Below, one piece after another: positions 61,920 through 64,000 of a stretch of DNA of 64,000 bases. Numbering within the stretch: position 1 is the first letter of the stretch; the number at the start of each line of letters is the position of its first letter. Source of the DNA: Chitinophagaceae bacterium (GTDB taxonomy: Bacteria; Bacteroidota; Bacteroidia; Chitinophagales; Chitinophagaceae). The DNA is taken from contig CANGNA010000011.1 of the NCBI GenBank assembly GCA_947455215.1, positions 1 to 64,000 of the forward strand, written 5' to 3'. The position numbers and the translations under genes were made by a program. Under the pieces are notes generated by a model. It ran no database searches, was not told where the DNA came from, and saw nothing but the letters and a program-made list of their open reading frames with translations.

Positions 61920-63569
61920 ATGAAACAACTGTTTGCTTGTCTGCTGTCTTTACTGGTGGTGAATGCCGGCGCTCAATCGGTAAAATGGCATTACAACCTG
62001 CGCGATGTAAGCTTCGGGCAAACCACCGCCAAAGATGTAGACGGTGATGGTAAGCTGGAGCTGATCTTCAGCACCTATTGGAACGACAGCAATGTGTACT
62101 GCCTGAATGCAGAGGATGGATCGCTGAAGTGGAAGCACAGGCAACCCGGACCTGGTGGTGGCTGCAACGATGCTGGTCCGCTGTTGTTCAACCCGTTCAA
62201 TAATGGCAATTATAAAGTAGTGGTACCGGGATCGTGCATGGATACCACTTTCTGCTACGATGCCGATAGCGGCTATGTGCAATGGAAAACGGTAACCGGT
62301 GGCGGCGACTCCCCACCGAGCATGGTAGACCTGGACCATGATGGCTACCCCGAAGTGCTGCATGGCACCTTCTTTGGCAACGTAAAATGCCTGGATGGCA
62401 GAACAGGTGCTACCAGGTGGACACTGGCCGTAGATGCCAATGCTGCTATTGAAAGCGAGCCGACCATTACCTATGGCACAGACACGGTGTTTACCGTAGG
62501 CACCTGGGACTTTACCTACGATAGCAATCGCATAGCCTGCTACAAAACAGCCGACCACAGCCTGAAATGGAAGTACTATGTGCATGATCTGCTATATCAT
62601 GGCCCGGCTACGGGCGACCTGTTCCGTACCGGGCAGAAACAACTGGTAATGGGCGACTACAGCGGCTACCTGTATTGCCTGAATGCCGCAGACGGATCGC
62701 TGCGGTGGAAGGACTCGGTATCTAAACAGAGTGGTGGCTACATTGGCGCACCGGTAACCCTGGCCGATCTGAACAATGACGGCTACCTGGACATCATATA
62801 CATGGATGGCAGCATGGTAAGGGCCGTGAACCGGAACGACACCGAACTATGGCGCTACACCCCACCCTCCGACTTTACCGACTTCCGCGGAGCCGTGGTG
62901 GCCGATGTGAATAACGACAACATAAAAGACGTGACCTTTGCCAGCTACTGGGGCAAGGTAATATCGCTGGATGGCGCTACAGGCGCTGTTATCCGCAGCT
63001 TCGACACCCGCGCCTATGCAGCAGACAGCCTGGGCAATACCAGCAGTATTTACGAGATAGATAATGCCCCGATAATTGCTGACTTTGACCACGACGGCAT
63101 ACTGGATGTGTTTGTGATAGGCGGCAAGGGCCGCAGCGATACATCGACCTACAACGACTATGGCTATGCTTTCTGCCTCAACTGGGGCGTAGGTAAAGGG
63201 CCAGATTGGCTGATGTTCCGCCACGACGAACAGCGTACCGGCTGCCTGTGCGATATAAATGGCTTACCACTCGCCGTAGCCGATGCACAAACACAAACCA
63301 CCGACCAACCTAAGCTATACCCCAACCCCACCAACGGCGCCTTTACCCTATCTTACCACAATAAAGGCGACAGGCAAGACATTGAATATATTTTATTGGA
63401 TATGACAGGCCGCGAAGTGACCACCACCCACCATAGCACAGCAGAACATGGCGATAATACCCTATCTATACCTGCCACAGTATCGGCCACCTTACCCAAT
63501 GGCAACTATATGCTATCCGTTAAGGGCGAAACGATAAACTGGCATGTACGGGTTACAATAGAGAGGTAG
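61920..63569 (+). CDS. Secreted FG-GAP/VCBS repeat protein with T9SS sorting domain
   Basis: 549 residues. Signal peptide MKQLFACLLSLLVVNAGA. The beta-propeller has repeated calcium-type motifs: DVDGDGKLELIF, DLDHDGYPEVLHG, DLNNDGYLDIIYM, DVNNDNIKDVTFA, DFDHDGILDVFV, and PQQ-like strands (LNAEDGSLKWKH, LNAADGSLRWKD). After about residue 460 comes a type A sorting domain (LYPNPTNGAFTLSY, LPNGNYMLSVKGE). It would fold outside the cell, possibly an adhesin or binding protein. It stands alone after gmhA on the opposite strand. Confidence 0.88.
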   Translation: MKQLFACLLSLLVVNAGAQSVKWHYNLRDVSFGQTTAKDVDGDGKLELIFSTYWNDSNVYCLNAEDGSLKWKHRQPGPGGGCNDAGPLLFNPFNNGNYKVVVPGSCMDTTFCYDADSGYVQWKTVTGGGDSPPSMVDLDHDGYPEVLHGTFFGNVKCLDGRTGATRWTLAVDANAAIESEPTITYGTDTVFTVGTWDFTYDSNRIACYKTADHSLKWKYYVHDLLYHGPATGDLFRTGQKQLVMGDYSGYLYCLNAADGSLRWKDSVSKQSGGYIGAPVTLADLNNDGYLDIIYMDGSMVRAVNRNDTELWRYTPPSDFTDFRGAVVADVNNDNIKDVTFASYWGKVISLDGATGAVIRSFDTRAYAADSLGNTSSIYEIDNAPIIADFDHDGILDVFVIGGKGRSDTSTYNDYGYAFCLNWGVGKGPDWLMFRHDEQRTGCLCDINGLPLAVADAQTQTTDQPKLYPNPTNGAFTLSYHNKGDRQDIEYILLDMTGREVTTTHHSTAEHGDNTLSIPATVSATLPNGNYMLSVKGETINWHVRVTIER

Positions 63570-63655
63570 TTACATTAATTTACATTTTATCGGCCTGCAA
63601 AAGCCACATAAGACACAGACCGAAAACGGGAAAAAGACAAAAGAAGGAGTAACAA

Positions 63656-64000
63656 ATGAAAATAGATAAACTTATTATTGGAATGGCCTTTTTTATATCA
63701 TGTTGCACATCAAATAAACAAAACAAGGCGCAACACATAGGTAAAAAGAGTATCGTTCAGATCAATGATTCTATATCTATCGTATCATATTTTGACAGTA
63801 CTTCGAATGAACGAACAGAAATCTATATTAATAATAAAGACAAAACAAATACATCAGAAAAAACATACTGGTTAAACGGAAGACTAAAGAAGGAATGTGG
63901 CTTTCTATACGGACTTAAAAATGGAAAATCTGTTGAGTGGGACAGTACCGGAAATTTAAGTGTTGTGGAACATTATGACAAAGGAGTTATCAATGGAGAA
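63656..64000 (+). CDS. MORN-repeat (YwqK-like) lipoprotein, cut by the window end
   Basis: 115 codons are present and the gene runs off the right edge. A lipoprotein signal (MKIDKLIIGMAFFISCC) is followed by MORN-like repeats (YWLNGRLKKECGFLYGLKNG; WDSTGNLSVVEHYDKG). An AAGGAG sequence lies 8 bp before the ATG, one of few clear Shine-Dalgarno sites here. The gene is AT-rich beside its neighbour, a possible sign of transfer. The YwqK label is by repeat type; function unknown. Confidence 0.7.
   Translation, partial: MKIDKLIIGMAFFISCCTSNKQNKAQHIGKKSIVQINDSISIVSYFDSTSNERTEIYINNKDKTNTSEKTYWLNGRLKKECGFLYGLKNGKSVEWDSTGNLSVVEHYDKGVINGE

Overview
The window comes from a chromosome of the phylum Bacteroidota, most likely class Chitinophagia (inferred; no rRNA gene is present to place it). 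The evidence is: five secreted proteins ending in type IX secretion (T9SS) sorting domains, one of them the gliding-motility-associated type B domain; DUF4476 and DUF6600 proteins; a PadR/double-PspC pair; a SusC-like TonB-dependent receptor; very few Shine-Dalgarno sequences; and promoter candidates of the Bacteroidota form TTTG / TAnnTTTG. Base composition is moderate except in a few AT-rich genes. There is no prophage, integrase, transposase or CRISPR array. The DNA is ordinary chromosome sprinkled with small repeat elements.

Layout. 1-5200: hairpin repeats, an outer-membrane protein, an ABC ATPase, a second hairpin cluster, folC and a TonB-like protein on the minus strand. 5300-12300: yajQ, a large secreted zinc metalloprotease, a YtxH protein, a membrane-bound hydrolase, a C1B peptidase and a YhcH/YjgK protein. 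12500-20800: a lone paaZ, a lipoprotein, a rhomboid protease, pth and a large T9SS type B adhesin-like protein. 20900-29600: asnS, an AT-rich SIR2-domain gene that looks acquired, a TonB-dependent receptor, a ComEA-like protein, an acyl-CoA dehydrogenase, rpsP and a secreted protein. 29600-34400: the PspC/PadR operon with a clear operator over its promoter, then a thioredoxin-like protein and a T9SS multicopper oxidase.

34500-40200: a compact signalling block (OmpR-type regulator, NarL-type regulator, a 1155-residue multi-PAS histidine kinase and a receiver-only protein overlapping the kinase), then tRNA-Arg(TCT). 40300-46100: a T9SS protein and a minus-strand run, TauE/SafE permease - moaD - moaE - GNAT - GT-C-like membrane protein, that looks like one operon. 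46200-50700: small membrane proteins, a GIY-YIG nuclease gene bracketed by inverted copies of a hairpin repeat, an L,D-transpeptidase and an M3 peptidase. 50700-64000: a 9-bp tandem-repeat region, an NlpC/P60 lipoprotein, a T9SS protein, a nucleoid-associated protein, a PAS protein with no ATPase domain, a tail-anchored TPR protein, stress-type and DUF6600 proteins, gmhA-gmhB of the heptose pathway, an FG-GAP/T9SS protein and the start of a MORN-repeat lipoprotein cut by the window edge.

The most interesting points are the GIY-YIG cassette, whose two flanking hairpins differ by one compensatory base-pair change; the lone SIR2 gene with Asn where the catalytic His normally sits; the PadR operator/promoter architecture; and the families of small hairpin repeats between genes. 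All motif calls are by eye; no database search was run.
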